From Pseudomonadota bacterium (GTDB lineage: Bacteria; Pseudomonadota; Gammaproteobacteria; Xanthomonadales; Rhodanobacteraceae), in contig JAJYMF010000237.1 of NCBI GenBank assembly GCA_021787175.1, positions 1 to 6,751 on the forward strand: DNA of 6,751 bases, given 5' to 3'. Within the stretch, counting starts at the first letter, position 1. Every line of letters starts with the position of its first letter. Of this stretch, positions 1 through 5,886 are shown in pieces. The notes beneath the pieces are model-generated. The model did no database searches. It was not told the DNA's origin and worked only from the letters and a program-made list of their open reading frames with translations. A program made the translations under genes and the position numbers.

Positions 1-5
1 GCATC

Positions 6-820
6 GTCGCCCGCTCTCTCGAGAGCGGGCGCGGATTGAAACCGCAACCTGGTGCTGCAGGGCAACACCAACCTTGGTCGCCCGCTCTCTCGAGAGCGGG
101 CGCGGATTGAAACTCCGAACATGCCGACAGGGGTAAAGCCGTGGGATGTCGCCCGCTCTCTCGAGAACGGGCGCGGATTGAAACATGTACTGAGCGGCTG
201 TTGCCAGAATTCGCCAGGTCGCCCGCTCTCTCGAGAGCGGGCGCGGATTGAAACGATTGCAGTAGTCATTGCCGGGCGTCGCGCTATGGTCGCCCGCTCT
301 CTCGAGAGCGGGCGCGGATTGAAACATGCTGACGTCGTCGGGCACCGCCTCGCCGCGAGGTCGCCCGCTCTCTCGAGAGCGGGCGCGGATTGAAACCGCT
401 GCAGCTGCGGCGCCGGCGCGCGGCCTGATGTCGCCCGCTCTCTCGAGAGCGGGCGCGGATTGAAACAGCATATGCAGGCCGAGGAAATGCGCGCCGCTGC
501 GTCGCCCGCTCTCTCGAGAGCGGGCGCGGATTGAAACACCGATCGGGCCGACAAGATGCCGCTCGAGCATGTCGCCCGCTCTCTCGAGAGCGGGCGCGGA
601 TTGAAACCGACTGTCTGCCAAGGCGTCACGGCTGGAAGTCTGTCGCCCGCTCTCTCGAGAGCGGGCGCGGATTGAAACTGGCCGCTCTCACGCTACCGAG
701 GCGCGAGGATGAGGTCGCCCGCTCTCTCGAGAGCGGGCGCGGATTGAAACGATAATTTGCGCGGCCATGCGGCGACTTTAGGCGTCGCCCGCTCTCTCGA
801 GAGCGGGCGCGGATTGAAAC
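6..820 (+). CRISPR. CRISPR array, 12 repeats of 37 nt and 11 spacers (left end outside window)
   Basis: Repeats start at 6, 77, 148, 218, 289, 360, 430, 501, 571, 642, 714 and 784, each 37 nt. Eleven are identical and the one at 148 has one substitution. The 11 spacers are all different and measure 34, 34, 33, 34, 34, 33, 34, 33, 34, 35 and 33 nt. The repeat starts GTCGCCC and ends GCGGATTGAAAC. Repeat positions 3-13 pair perfectly with 16-26 (11 bp), leaving 11 nt 3' of the stem. The ATTGAAAC end is the usual crRNA 5' handle, so transcription should run left to right with the leader beyond the left edge; bases 1-5 look like the tail of a further spacer. The GTCGC start and GGATTGAAAC end resemble type I-C repeats, and the spacer lengths fit. 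However, I-C repeats are usually 31-32 nt, and a Cas6-type system (I-B, I-D or III) is possible. No cas gene is in view, so the subtype is inferred from the repeat alone. Confidence 0.98.
148..184 (+). repeat. Variant CRISPR repeat with a stem-disrupting G-to-A change
   Basis: This is the only copy of the 12 that differs from the consensus. Position 167 (repeat base 20) is A instead of G. Base 20 pairs with C at base 9 in the repeat hairpin, so the change turns a G-C pair into an A-C mismatch in the middle of the 11-bp stem. It lies inside the array, not at its distal end, where degenerate repeats are more common. Confidence 0.95.
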
Positions 821-907
821 GAGGTCCGGCACGCGCCGGACAACAGCGGCCGGGGCTGAATCCCGGCCCGCACTGGGACGACTTGCCTGGACAGCCCCAG
901 GATCCCC
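821..907. other. Array-distal intergenic region with three hairpins
   Basis: This is the 87-bp gap between the last CRISPR repeat and the stop codon of the converging aminotransferase gene. It contains three perfect inverted repeats: 824-830 with 835-841 (7 bp, 4-nt loop), 848-854 with 862-868 (7 bp, 7-nt loop) and 886-890 with 897-901 (5 bp, 6-nt loop). None is followed by a T-run on either strand, so none is a textbook rho-independent terminator, but the placement suits slowing or ending convergent transcripts. It is GC-rich with no AT-rich leader character, which supports the leader being at the other end of the array. Confidence 0.6.
848..868. terminator. Possible convergent terminator hairpin (no T-run)
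   Basis: GGCCGGG and CCCGGCC form a perfect 7-bp stem around the loop GCTGAAT. It could extend by two more pairs (846-847 with 870-871) if C869 is bulged. It lies between the array end and the aminotransferase gene, which point at each other. The absence of a U-tract on either strand leaves the terminator call weak; a high-GC genome may rely on Rho here. Confidence 0.35.
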
Positions 908-2281
908 CTACGCGACCTTCTTCGCTCGCGCCAGCAGCTGATCGAGCAGGGTCATGGCGAGGTCGATCTCCTCGCTGCTGATGTGCAGCGACGGCGCGAA
1001 GGTGATCACGTTCTTGTAGTAGCCGCCGATGTCGAGCACCAGACCGATCTTCCTGCCGTTGTGGTCGAGGTCGCCGGCGAGGCCGATGTCGACCATGCGG
1101 TCGACCAGCTTCTTGTTCGGCGTGAAGCCGTCGGCTTCGCAGATCTCGGCGCGCAGGGCGAGGCCCAGGCCGTCGACGTCGCCGATCTCGGGATGACGTT
1201 TCTGCAGGTCCTTGAGGCCGGCGAGGAAGTGCGCACCCTTGGCCATGACCATGCTTTCGTAGTCGGTCTCGGCGAGCATCCTCATGGTCTCCAGCGCGAC
1301 CGCGGTACCCAGCGGATTGGCGTTGAAGGTGGAATGCGTCGAGCCCGGCGGAAACTGCTTCGGGTTGATCAGCTCCTCGCGCGCCCAGATGCCGGACAGC
1401 GGGTTGAGGCCGTTGGTAATCGCCTTGCCGAACACGATCACGTCGGGCTTGACCCCGAAGTGCTCGATCGCCCACAGCTTGCCGGTGCGGTAGACGCCCA
1501 TCTGGATCTCGTCGACCACCATCAGCACGCCGTGCTGGTCGAGCACCTTCTTGATGCCGGCGAAGTAGTTCATCGGCGGCAGCACATAGCCGCCGGTGCC
1601 CTGCAGCGGTTCCAGATACAGCGCGGCGTATTCGCACTCGCCGGCCTTGGGATCCCACACGCCGTAGTACTCGGTCTCGAACAGGCGCGCAAACTCGCGC
1701 ACCAGCTGCTCGCCGTACTCCTCCTTGCTCATGCCCTTCGGGCCGCGGAAGTGGTACGGGAACGGCAGGAACATCGCACGATCGCCGAAGTGACCGTAGC
1801 GGCGGCGGTAGCGGTAGCTGGAGGTGATCGCCGAGGCGCCGAGGGTGCGGCCGTGGTAGCCGCCCTCGTAGGCGAACATCAGGCTCTTGCCGCCCTTGAA
1901 GTTGCGCACCAGCTTGAGCGAGTCCTCGACCGCCTGCGCGCCGCCGACGTTGAAGTGCACGCGCCCCGGCAGCCCGAACTTGCGCTCGGCGTCCTGGGCG
2001 ATGAACCGGGCCAGCTCGATCTTCTCGACGTGCAGGTACTGGCTGGCGACCTGCGGCAGCTTGTCGATCTGGCGCTTGAGGGCGTCGTTGAGGCGCTTGT
2101 TGGCGTAGCCGAAGTTGACCGCCGAGTACCACATCTGCAGGTCGAGATAGGCCGTGCCCGCGGCGTCGTACAGGTAGCTGCCATCGCAGCGGTCGAAGAT
2201 CTTGGGCGGCTCGGTGTAGTGGACGGTATCGCCGAAGGAGCAGTACCTGGCCTCGTCGGCCAGAAGATCAGTTTCGCGCAT
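908..2281 (-). CDS. Class III PLP-dependent aminotransferase
   Basis: This 457-aa protein has the usual length for a soluble class III (ornithine/GABA aminotransferase-type) enzyme, which moves an amino group from an amine or amino acid to a keto acid using pyridoxal phosphate. Visible features in order are the cofactor phosphate loop NVGGAQA (111-117), the ring-stacking motif YHG (142-144), EPLQG (224-228), DEIQMG (257-262, Asp257 to the pyridine nitrogen) and the Schiff-base Lys286 in VFGKAITNG. STFNANPLG (316-324) supplies the second phosphate contact. The class III signature around Asp257-Lys286 is complete. One oddity is VITFAP (425-430), which has Thr427 where ornithine aminotransferase has the arginine that salt-bridges the EP-motif glutamate. 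The ATG start lies 14 bp inside the upstream phosphatase gene, with only a weak Shine-Dalgarno, so translation is probably coupled. The family is firm; the substrate is unknown. Confidence 0.95.
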   Translation of the reverse strand: MRETDLLADEARYCSFGDTVHYTEPPKIFDRCDGSYLYDAAGTAYLDLQMWYSAVNFGYANKRLNDALKRQIDKLPQVASQYLHVEKIELARFIAQDAERKFGLPGRVHFNVGGAQAVEDSLKLVRNFKGGKSLMFAYEGGYHGRTLGASAITSSYRYRRRYGHFGDRAMFLPFPYHFRGPKGMSKEEYGEQLVREFARLFETEYYGVWDPKAGECEYAALYLEPLQGTGGYVLPPMNYFAGIKKVLDQHGVLMVVDEIQMGVYRTGKLWAIEHFGVKPDVIVFGKAITNGLNPLSGIWAREELINPKQFPPGSTHSTFNANPLGTAVALETMRMLAETDYESMVMAKGAHFLAGLKDLQKRHPEIGDVDGLGLALRAEICEADGFTPNKKLVDRMVDIGLAGDLDHNGRKIGLVLDIGGYYKNVITFAPSLHISSEEIDLAMTLLDQLLARAKKVA

Positions 2282-2984
2282 GGAGGCTGTGACCTGAGAG
2301 CAGCGGAGAAGTGGCGGAGGCGCCGGCCAGTTCGCCGACCAGCAGCGCCGGCAGCGCCACCAGCGCGTCGGCGAAGCCGCGGATCGGCAGGTGCGGCAGG
2401 CCCTGTTCGCGGCAGCGCTGGATCAGCCTGGACTTGGCGAACACGAAATCGACCGAGCCGGCGGCGCAAAAGTCCGAGGTGCCGTCACCGATCAGCAGCA
2501 CGTGCGGATGATTGACCCGCTCGCGGGCGACGTGGTCGCACTTGCAGGTGCCGCTGGCGGCGTGGCAGCCGGGGTTGGAATGCGGAAACTCCAGCCGGTA
2601 GCGGCGCGGACCGGCGGGCTCGAGGCGGTTGGCGACGATCGGCAGCATGCCCAGATCGTGGCGCGCGAGGATGCGGCGGATGGCGAGGTCGAGACCGTCG
2701 CTGACGATGGTCACCGGCACGCCGGCGCCCAGCGCGGCACGCACGAAGGCGGGAAAGTCGGGGTCGATCCGGATGCGGTCGATGGCGGCGTCGAGCTGCG
2801 CCGGGCTCATGTCGAGCAGGGCGATCTGGCCGGCCATGCAGGCGCGCGAGCCGATCTCGCCGTGCTGCCAGGCGGTCTCCAGCTCTTCCCAGCCGGGGCG
2901 CCCGTAGCGCTCCAGCAGCAGGTCGGTCACGTCGCCGACGCTGACGGTACCGTCGAAATCACAGGCGATGGTCCAGCCGGGCAC
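2268..2984 (-). CDS. HAD-superfamily phosphatase, MtnX/phosphoserine phosphatase-like
   Basis: This 238-aa soluble protein should hydrolyse a phosphate ester through an aspartyl-phosphate intermediate. Motif I is DFDGT (9-13, nucleophile Asp9 and acid/base Asp11), motif II is Ser95 in TIVSDG, and motif IV is GDGTSD (166-171), which binds magnesium. Lys148 is the likely motif III lysine. It sits in a cysteine-bearing stretch (Cys140, Cys147, Cys149) resembling the GTCK region of MtnX-like HAD-IB proteins. A helical cap lies between motifs I and II (about 15-85). The start is GTG, preceded by GAGG six bases upstream. It is the first gene of a two-gene unit, and its last 14 bp overlap the aminotransferase start. 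MtnX acts in methionine salvage, but no other salvage gene is here, so the substrate stays open; phosphoserine-like or other small phosphate esters fit equally well. The C-terminal 20 residues look disordered. Confidence 0.9.
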   Translation of the reverse strand: MPGWTIACDFDGTVSVGDVTDLLLERYGRPGWEELETAWQHGEIGSRACMAGQIALLDMSPAQLDAAIDRIRIDPDFPAFVRAALGAGVPVTIVSDGLDLAIRRILARHDLGMLPIVANRLEPAGPRRYRLEFPHSNPGCHAASGTCKCDHVARERVNHPHVLLIGDGTSDFCAAGSVDFVFAKSRLIQRCREQGLPHLPIRGFADALVALPALLVGELAGASATSPLLSGHSLHARN

Positions 2985-2990
2985 GGCGCA

Positions 2991-2994
2991 CCTC
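2991..2994 (-). promoter_or_regulatory. Ribosome binding site supporting a GTG start
   Basis: GAGG on the minus strand lies six bases before the GTG at 2984-2982. This start is preferred because the DFDGT motif begins only eight residues later, as is usual for HAD phosphatases. Confidence 0.7.
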
Positions 2995-3069
2995 GAACAG
3001 GGGGAAAACGGCCGCAGGGTAGCAAGGCGAGATTGCGGCAGGCTTTGGGCAACCGCAGGAAAGGCTCAG

Positions 3070-3095
3070 GGTGCCGGCCACTGGGACCCGGCACC
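3070..3095 (-). terminator. Probable terminator of the exporter operon
   Basis: Bases 3070-3077 (GGTGCCGG) and 3088-3095 (CCGGCACC) form a perfect 8-bp stem with a 10-nt loop. The stem starts 18 bases past the adaptor gene's stop codon. On the minus strand it is followed by a short pyrimidine stretch with only three consecutive Ts (CCTTTCC), so it is a weak intrinsic terminator at best. Its position between two same-direction transcription units supports the role. Confidence 0.5.
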
Positions 3096-3113
3096 GTGCC
3101 CGAAGTTGCAATG

Positions 3114-4025
3114 TTACTGAACCACGGGTTCAGCGTCCTTTCGATTTGTGATGAATTTCACCAGCACGCGCTGCCCCACGCGCAGGCCGGCGGCATCCAG
3201 CGCCAGCACGCAATCGACGTCATGGGCGTCGGCGGGCTGGTCGTGTTGCGGACCCAGCCGCGTCGGCCCGTAGACCAGGCCCAGCCGCAGCACGTGCGCC
3301 GGCCAGATGCGGCCGCTGCCGGCATCCAGCACCACTTCCGCGCGCATGCCCGGCTGCACCTGATCGATGTAGGACTCGTTGAGTTCGGCGCGCACGATCA
3401 GCGGGCGCTGCGGCAGCAGTTCGAACAGCGGCTGCGCCGCCTGCGCACTGACCGTCTCGCCCGGCTGCACGTAGCGGCGCACGATGGTACCGGCCACCGG
3501 CGCGCGCAGGCTGCGCAGGTCGAGTTCGTGCTGCGCCTGCGCCAGCCGCGCCTGCGCCACCGCGACGCTGGCGCGGGCGGCGCCGATCTCGGCGCGCAGG
3601 CCGGCCAGCGTCGAGGCCGCATCCGCGCTGTCCTGCTGCGACGCCGCCTCGGCCCGGGCCGCGGCGGCCACGCGCTCGGCGCGCGTCTGCGCGGCCGGCA
3701 GCCGCGCGGCCAGTTCGTCGGCGCGCGCGCGCGCCTGGTCGAGTTCGGCCCGGGCCATGGCCACTCCCAGTTCGGCGGCGCGCGAGTCCAGCGTCAGCAG
3801 CAGCTGACCGCGCTGGACCACGGTGCCTTCCGCCACCGGCACCGTCGCCACCACGCCGTCGCGGCGCGGCAGCAGGCGCAGCAGGCCGCCCTCGACATCG
3901 ACCACGCCGCGCGCCATCGCGGCATAGGACGGCGATGCGGCGACCGGCGCGGGATGCCGGCCGGAGCAGGCGGCGAGCGCGAACGGCAGCAGCAACAGAA
4001 GGCGGGCAAGGCGCCGCTTGGTCAT
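3114..4025 (-). CDS. Periplasmic adaptor (HlyD/MacA-type membrane fusion) lipoprotein
   Basis: This 303-aa adaptor links an inner-membrane ABC transporter to an outer-membrane channel. The N-terminus MTKRR plus a hydrophobic run ends in the lipobox LAAC, so Cys20 should be lipidated after signal peptidase II cleavage. Two half lipoyl domains (about 57-84, and 172-203 with LRAPVAGTIVRRYVQPGE) flank an Ala/Arg/Glu-rich coiled-coil hairpin (about 85-170). A beta-barrel region follows, including the typical VRAELNESYIDQVQPGMRAEV (split here only by its position, 211-231). The reading frame is open further upstream, but this ATG is chosen for its lipoprotein signal and GAGGAG eight bases before it. 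It overlaps the ATPase stop as ATGA, implying coupled translation. Ser21 follows the lipidated Cys, with no Asp retention signal. At 303 residues it is short for the family, so the membrane-proximal domain is probably reduced. It is the last gene of the operon. Confidence 0.93.
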   Translation of the reverse strand: MTKRRLARLLLLLPFALAACSGRHPAPVAASPSYAAMARGVVDVEGGLLRLLPRRDGVVATVPVAEGTVVQRGQLLLTLDSRAAELGVAMARAELDQARARADELAARLPAAQTRAERVAAAARAEAASQQDSADAASTLAGLRAEIGAARASVAVAQARLAQAQHELDLRSLRAPVAGTIVRRYVQPGETVSAQAAQPLFELLPQRPLIVRAELNESYIDQVQPGMRAEVVLDAGSGRIWPAHVLRLGLVYGPTRLGPQHDQPADAHDVDCVLALDAAGLRVGQRVLVKFITNRKDAEPVVQ

Positions 4026-4747
4026 GGCGAAGACTCCTCGGCGGGGGGCGGACCGGATGCCGGATTGCGCTGGTCGGACAGGATGCGCCCGTCCTCCATG
4101 CGCAGCACGCGGTCGGCGTGGGTGACCAGGCGCGGGTCGTGGCTGACGCACAGCACGGTGGCGCCGTGGCCGCGGGCGATGCGGTGCAGGATGTCGATCA
4201 CGGTCTGGCCGCTCTTGGCGTCCAGCGCACTGGTCGGTTCGTCGGCGAAGAACAGCTGCGGCTGCTTGGCCAGCGCGCGGGCGATGGCTACGCGCTGCTT
4301 CTCGCCGCCGGACAGCTCGGCCGGGCGCAGGTGGCGCCGATGCGCCAGGCCGACCTCGTCCAGCGCGTCCTCGGCGCGGCGCCGCGCGGCGGCGTGGCCC
4401 AGTCCGAGATAGCCCAGCGGCAGCATCACCTGCTCCAGCGCGGTCAGCGCCGGAAACAGGTTGAAGCCCTGGAACACGAAACCCAGATGCTGCAGGCGAA
4501 AGCGCTGCAGGCCGGCGCGGTCGAGTTCCCAGACCCGCTCGCCCAGCGCCTCGACGCTGCCGGCATCAGGGCGCTCCAGCCCGCTGAGGATCGCCAGCAG
4601 GGTGCTCTTGCCGCAGCCCGAAGGCCCCGAGATCAGGGTCAGCTCGGCGCTCATCAGCTCGATCGATAGCCCCTCCAGCACCTGCGTGCGTACCTTGCCC
4701 GACAGGAACGCCTTGGCCACGCGGTCGGCGCGGATCGCGGTCGTCAT
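4022..4747 (-). CDS. ABC transporter ATPase (LolD/MacB/DevA type)
   Basis: This 241-aa cytoplasmic ATPase powers the adjacent permease. All nucleotide-binding motifs are present: Walker A GPSGCGKST (41-49), Q-loop Gln93 in FVFQGFNLFP, ABC signature LSGGEKQR (145-152), Walker B LFFADE (165-170), D-loop SALD (173-176) and H-switch His203 in VSHD. The FQxFNLxPxLTALEQVMLPL stretch is typical of ATPases that serve FtsX-fold, mechanotransmission-type transporters (LolD, MacB, DevA). The ATG at 4747 gives the standard length and lies five bases after the permease stop, with a modest GGTGAG just before it. A longer in-frame opening to 5185 only overlays the permease gene and encodes low-complexity Arg/Gly-rich sequence. 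The stop overlaps the adaptor ATG as ATGA. The last 15 or so residues are Pro/Ser/Glu-rich and probably unstructured. Confidence 0.96.
   Translation of the reverse strand: MTTAIRADRVAKAFLSGKVRTQVLEGLSIELMSAELTLISGPSGCGKSTLLAILSGLERPDAGSVEALGERVWELDRAGLQRFRLQHLGFVFQGFNLFPALTALEQVMLPLGYLGLGHAAARRRAEDALDEVGLAHRRHLRPAELSGGEKQRVAIARALAKQPQLFFADEPTSALDAKSGQTVIDILHRIARGHGATVLCVSHDPRLVTHADRVLRMEDGRILSDQRNPASGPPPAEESSP
4034..4039 (-). promoter_or_regulatory. Strong ribosome binding site for the adaptor gene
   Basis: GAGGAG on the minus strand lies eight bases before the ATG at 4025-4023, inside the end of the ATPase gene. It decides the adaptor start against the longer open frame reaching 4151. Confidence 0.8.
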
Positions 4748-4752
4748 CGCGC

Positions 4753-5886
4753 TCACCGCAGCAGCCGCGCGGGATCGGCACGGCGCAGCGTACGCACCGC
4801 CATCAATCCCGACACCAGCGCGATCGCCATCACCAGCCCGGCGCAGACCAGCACCCCCAGCGGGCTGAGCGCCACCGGCACGTCCTGGCCCACGGCCACC
4901 ACCAGCACCAGCGCGCTCAGCACGCCGCCCAGCAGCAGACCCAGCGCGCCGATCCAGGTCGCCTGCTCCATCACCACCCGGCTGAGCGCGGCGTAGCTGG
5001 CGCCCAGCGCGTTGAGCGTGGCGTATTCGGTGACCGAGCCGGCGACCGCGCCCATCAGGGTCTGGCTGGTGATCACCGCGCCGACCAGAAACACCACCGC
5101 CGACATGAACACCACGCCCAGTCCGGCGCCGGTCTCGAACAGCCAGTAGCGCACCGTGCGCGCGGAAAAATCCTGCGCCGTCCACACCGCGTAGCGGCGG
5201 TGCGTGCCCTGCGGATCGAGCTGCGCGGCGACCGTCGCGGCCTGCTCAGGGTGCCTGAGCTTGATCAGGTAATAGGCGACCTGGCCGGGATCATCGACGC
5301 CCTGGTTGAGGCGGCGCGCGGTCGCCAGCGAGGTGACGATGTTGACGCCGCCCAGCGCGCGCAGGCCGGTGGCGGTGCCGACCAGGCGCACGCGCACACC
5401 GTTGAGGACGGCGCGGTCGCCGACACCGATGCCGAGTTTGGGCAGGTCGGCGCGATCGACGATCACCGCGCCCGGCTGCTCCAGCCGCAGGCGCAGCGCC
5501 GGCGGGATCACCTTGGCGAAGGCCAGCCCGCGGGGCGACGGGTCGATGCCGGAGATGAACACCGACACGCTGCCGAGATCGACCGGGCCGTGCCAGTCGC
5601 CGTCGACCCACTGGAACGGCTCGACCCGCGCCACCGCCGGGTCCATCAGCAGGCGCATCTCGACGTCGCGACCGATCGGGCGGCCGAGATCGATGCTCTG
5701 CGTGCCGGGATAGCCGGCCCAGAGGTCGGCGCTGGAGCGGGTGATGTAGGTGCTGGCGCTTTCGAAGATGCCCAGCACCAGCGCCAGCTGCACCAGCAGC
5801 AGCATGCCGGAGAACGCCACCGCCAGCGTCGCCGGCAGGAAGCGGCGCCACTCGTAGATCAGCGTCTTGCGCGCCAGCGCGATCAT
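4753..5886 (-). CDS. FtsX-like ABC transporter permease (DevC/MacB-type)
   Basis: This 377-aa inner-membrane protein has the four-helix layout of the FtsX/MacB permease fold. TM1 is at about 17-40, followed by a large periplasmic domain (about 41-250), then TM2 at about 253-275, TM3 at about 312-333 and TM4 at about 341-364. The C-terminus ends in RTLRRADPARLLR, the kind of Pro-Ala-x-x-x-Arg tail seen in this family. The cytoplasmic stretch after TM2 (EYATLNALGAS, about 287-297) matches the usual coupling-helix region that contacts the ATPase. Unlike MacB it has no fused ATPase; the ATPase is the next gene, five bases downstream, as in the DevCA arrangement. The ATG overlaps the stop of the upstream outer-membrane factor as ATGA, with GAGG seven bases before it. 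The exported substrate cannot be read from the sequence; a lipid, peptide or small amphiphile is possible. Confidence 0.94.
   Translation of the reverse strand: MIALARKTLIYEWRRFLPATLAVAFSGMLLLVQLALVLGIFESASTYITRSSADLWAGYPGTQSIDLGRPIGRDVEMRLLMDPAVARVEPFQWVDGDWHGPVDLGSVSVFISGIDPSPRGLAFAKVIPPALRLRLEQPGAVIVDRADLPKLGIGVGDRAVLNGVRVRLVGTATGLRALGGVNIVTSLATARRLNQGVDDPGQVAYYLIKLRHPEQAATVAAQLDPQGTHRRYAVWTAQDFSARTVRYWLFETGAGLGVVFMSAVVFLVGAVITSQTLMGAVAGSVTEYATLNALGASYAALSRVVMEQATWIGALGLLLGGVLSALVLVVAVGQDVPVALSPLGVLVCAGLVMAIALVSGLMAVRTLRRADPARLLR

Noticed and set aside
821..854. A twelfth spacer after the last repeat
   Set aside because: No repeat or degenerate repeat follows, so this stretch is flanking DNA.
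52..981. Small open frames across the array (52-393, 531-755, 757-981 on plus; 626-832 on minus)
   Set aside because: They are translated CRISPR repeats, giving peptides that repeat RPLSRERARIET or ARSLESGRGLK; they are not proteins.
693..2132. 479-codon minus-strand open frame
   Set aside because: It runs out of frame through the aminotransferase gene and into CRISPR repeats; its Arg/Gly/Ala-rich composition is typical of a shadow frame in high-GC DNA.
983..2515. 510-codon plus-strand open frame
   Set aside because: It is antisense to the aminotransferase and phosphatase genes, both of which have complete family motifs. The antisense product is Val/Ala/Glu-rich with no recognisable domain.
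2985..3069. A sigma-70 promoter for the phosphatase/aminotransferase unit
   Set aside because: A TTGCCC and a TACCCT-like element can be found on the minus strand, but their spacing does not fit a 16-18-bp promoter and no convincing pair exists. A promoter is likely here, but I cannot place it.
4026..4151. 42-codon N-terminal extension of the adaptor gene
   Set aside because: It overlaps the ATPase gene, is Arg/Pro-rich and would bury the lipoprotein signal. The ATG at 4025 has a strong ribosome binding site.
2391..4412. 673-codon plus-strand open frame
   Set aside because: It is antisense across three real genes and two intergenic gaps; its Ala/Gly/Arg/Gln-rich sequence has no motif.
4748..5185. 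N-terminal extension of the ATPase open frame
   Set aside because: It overlaps the permease gene out of frame and has Gly/Arg-rich sequence. The ATG at 4747 gives a normal ABC ATPase start.
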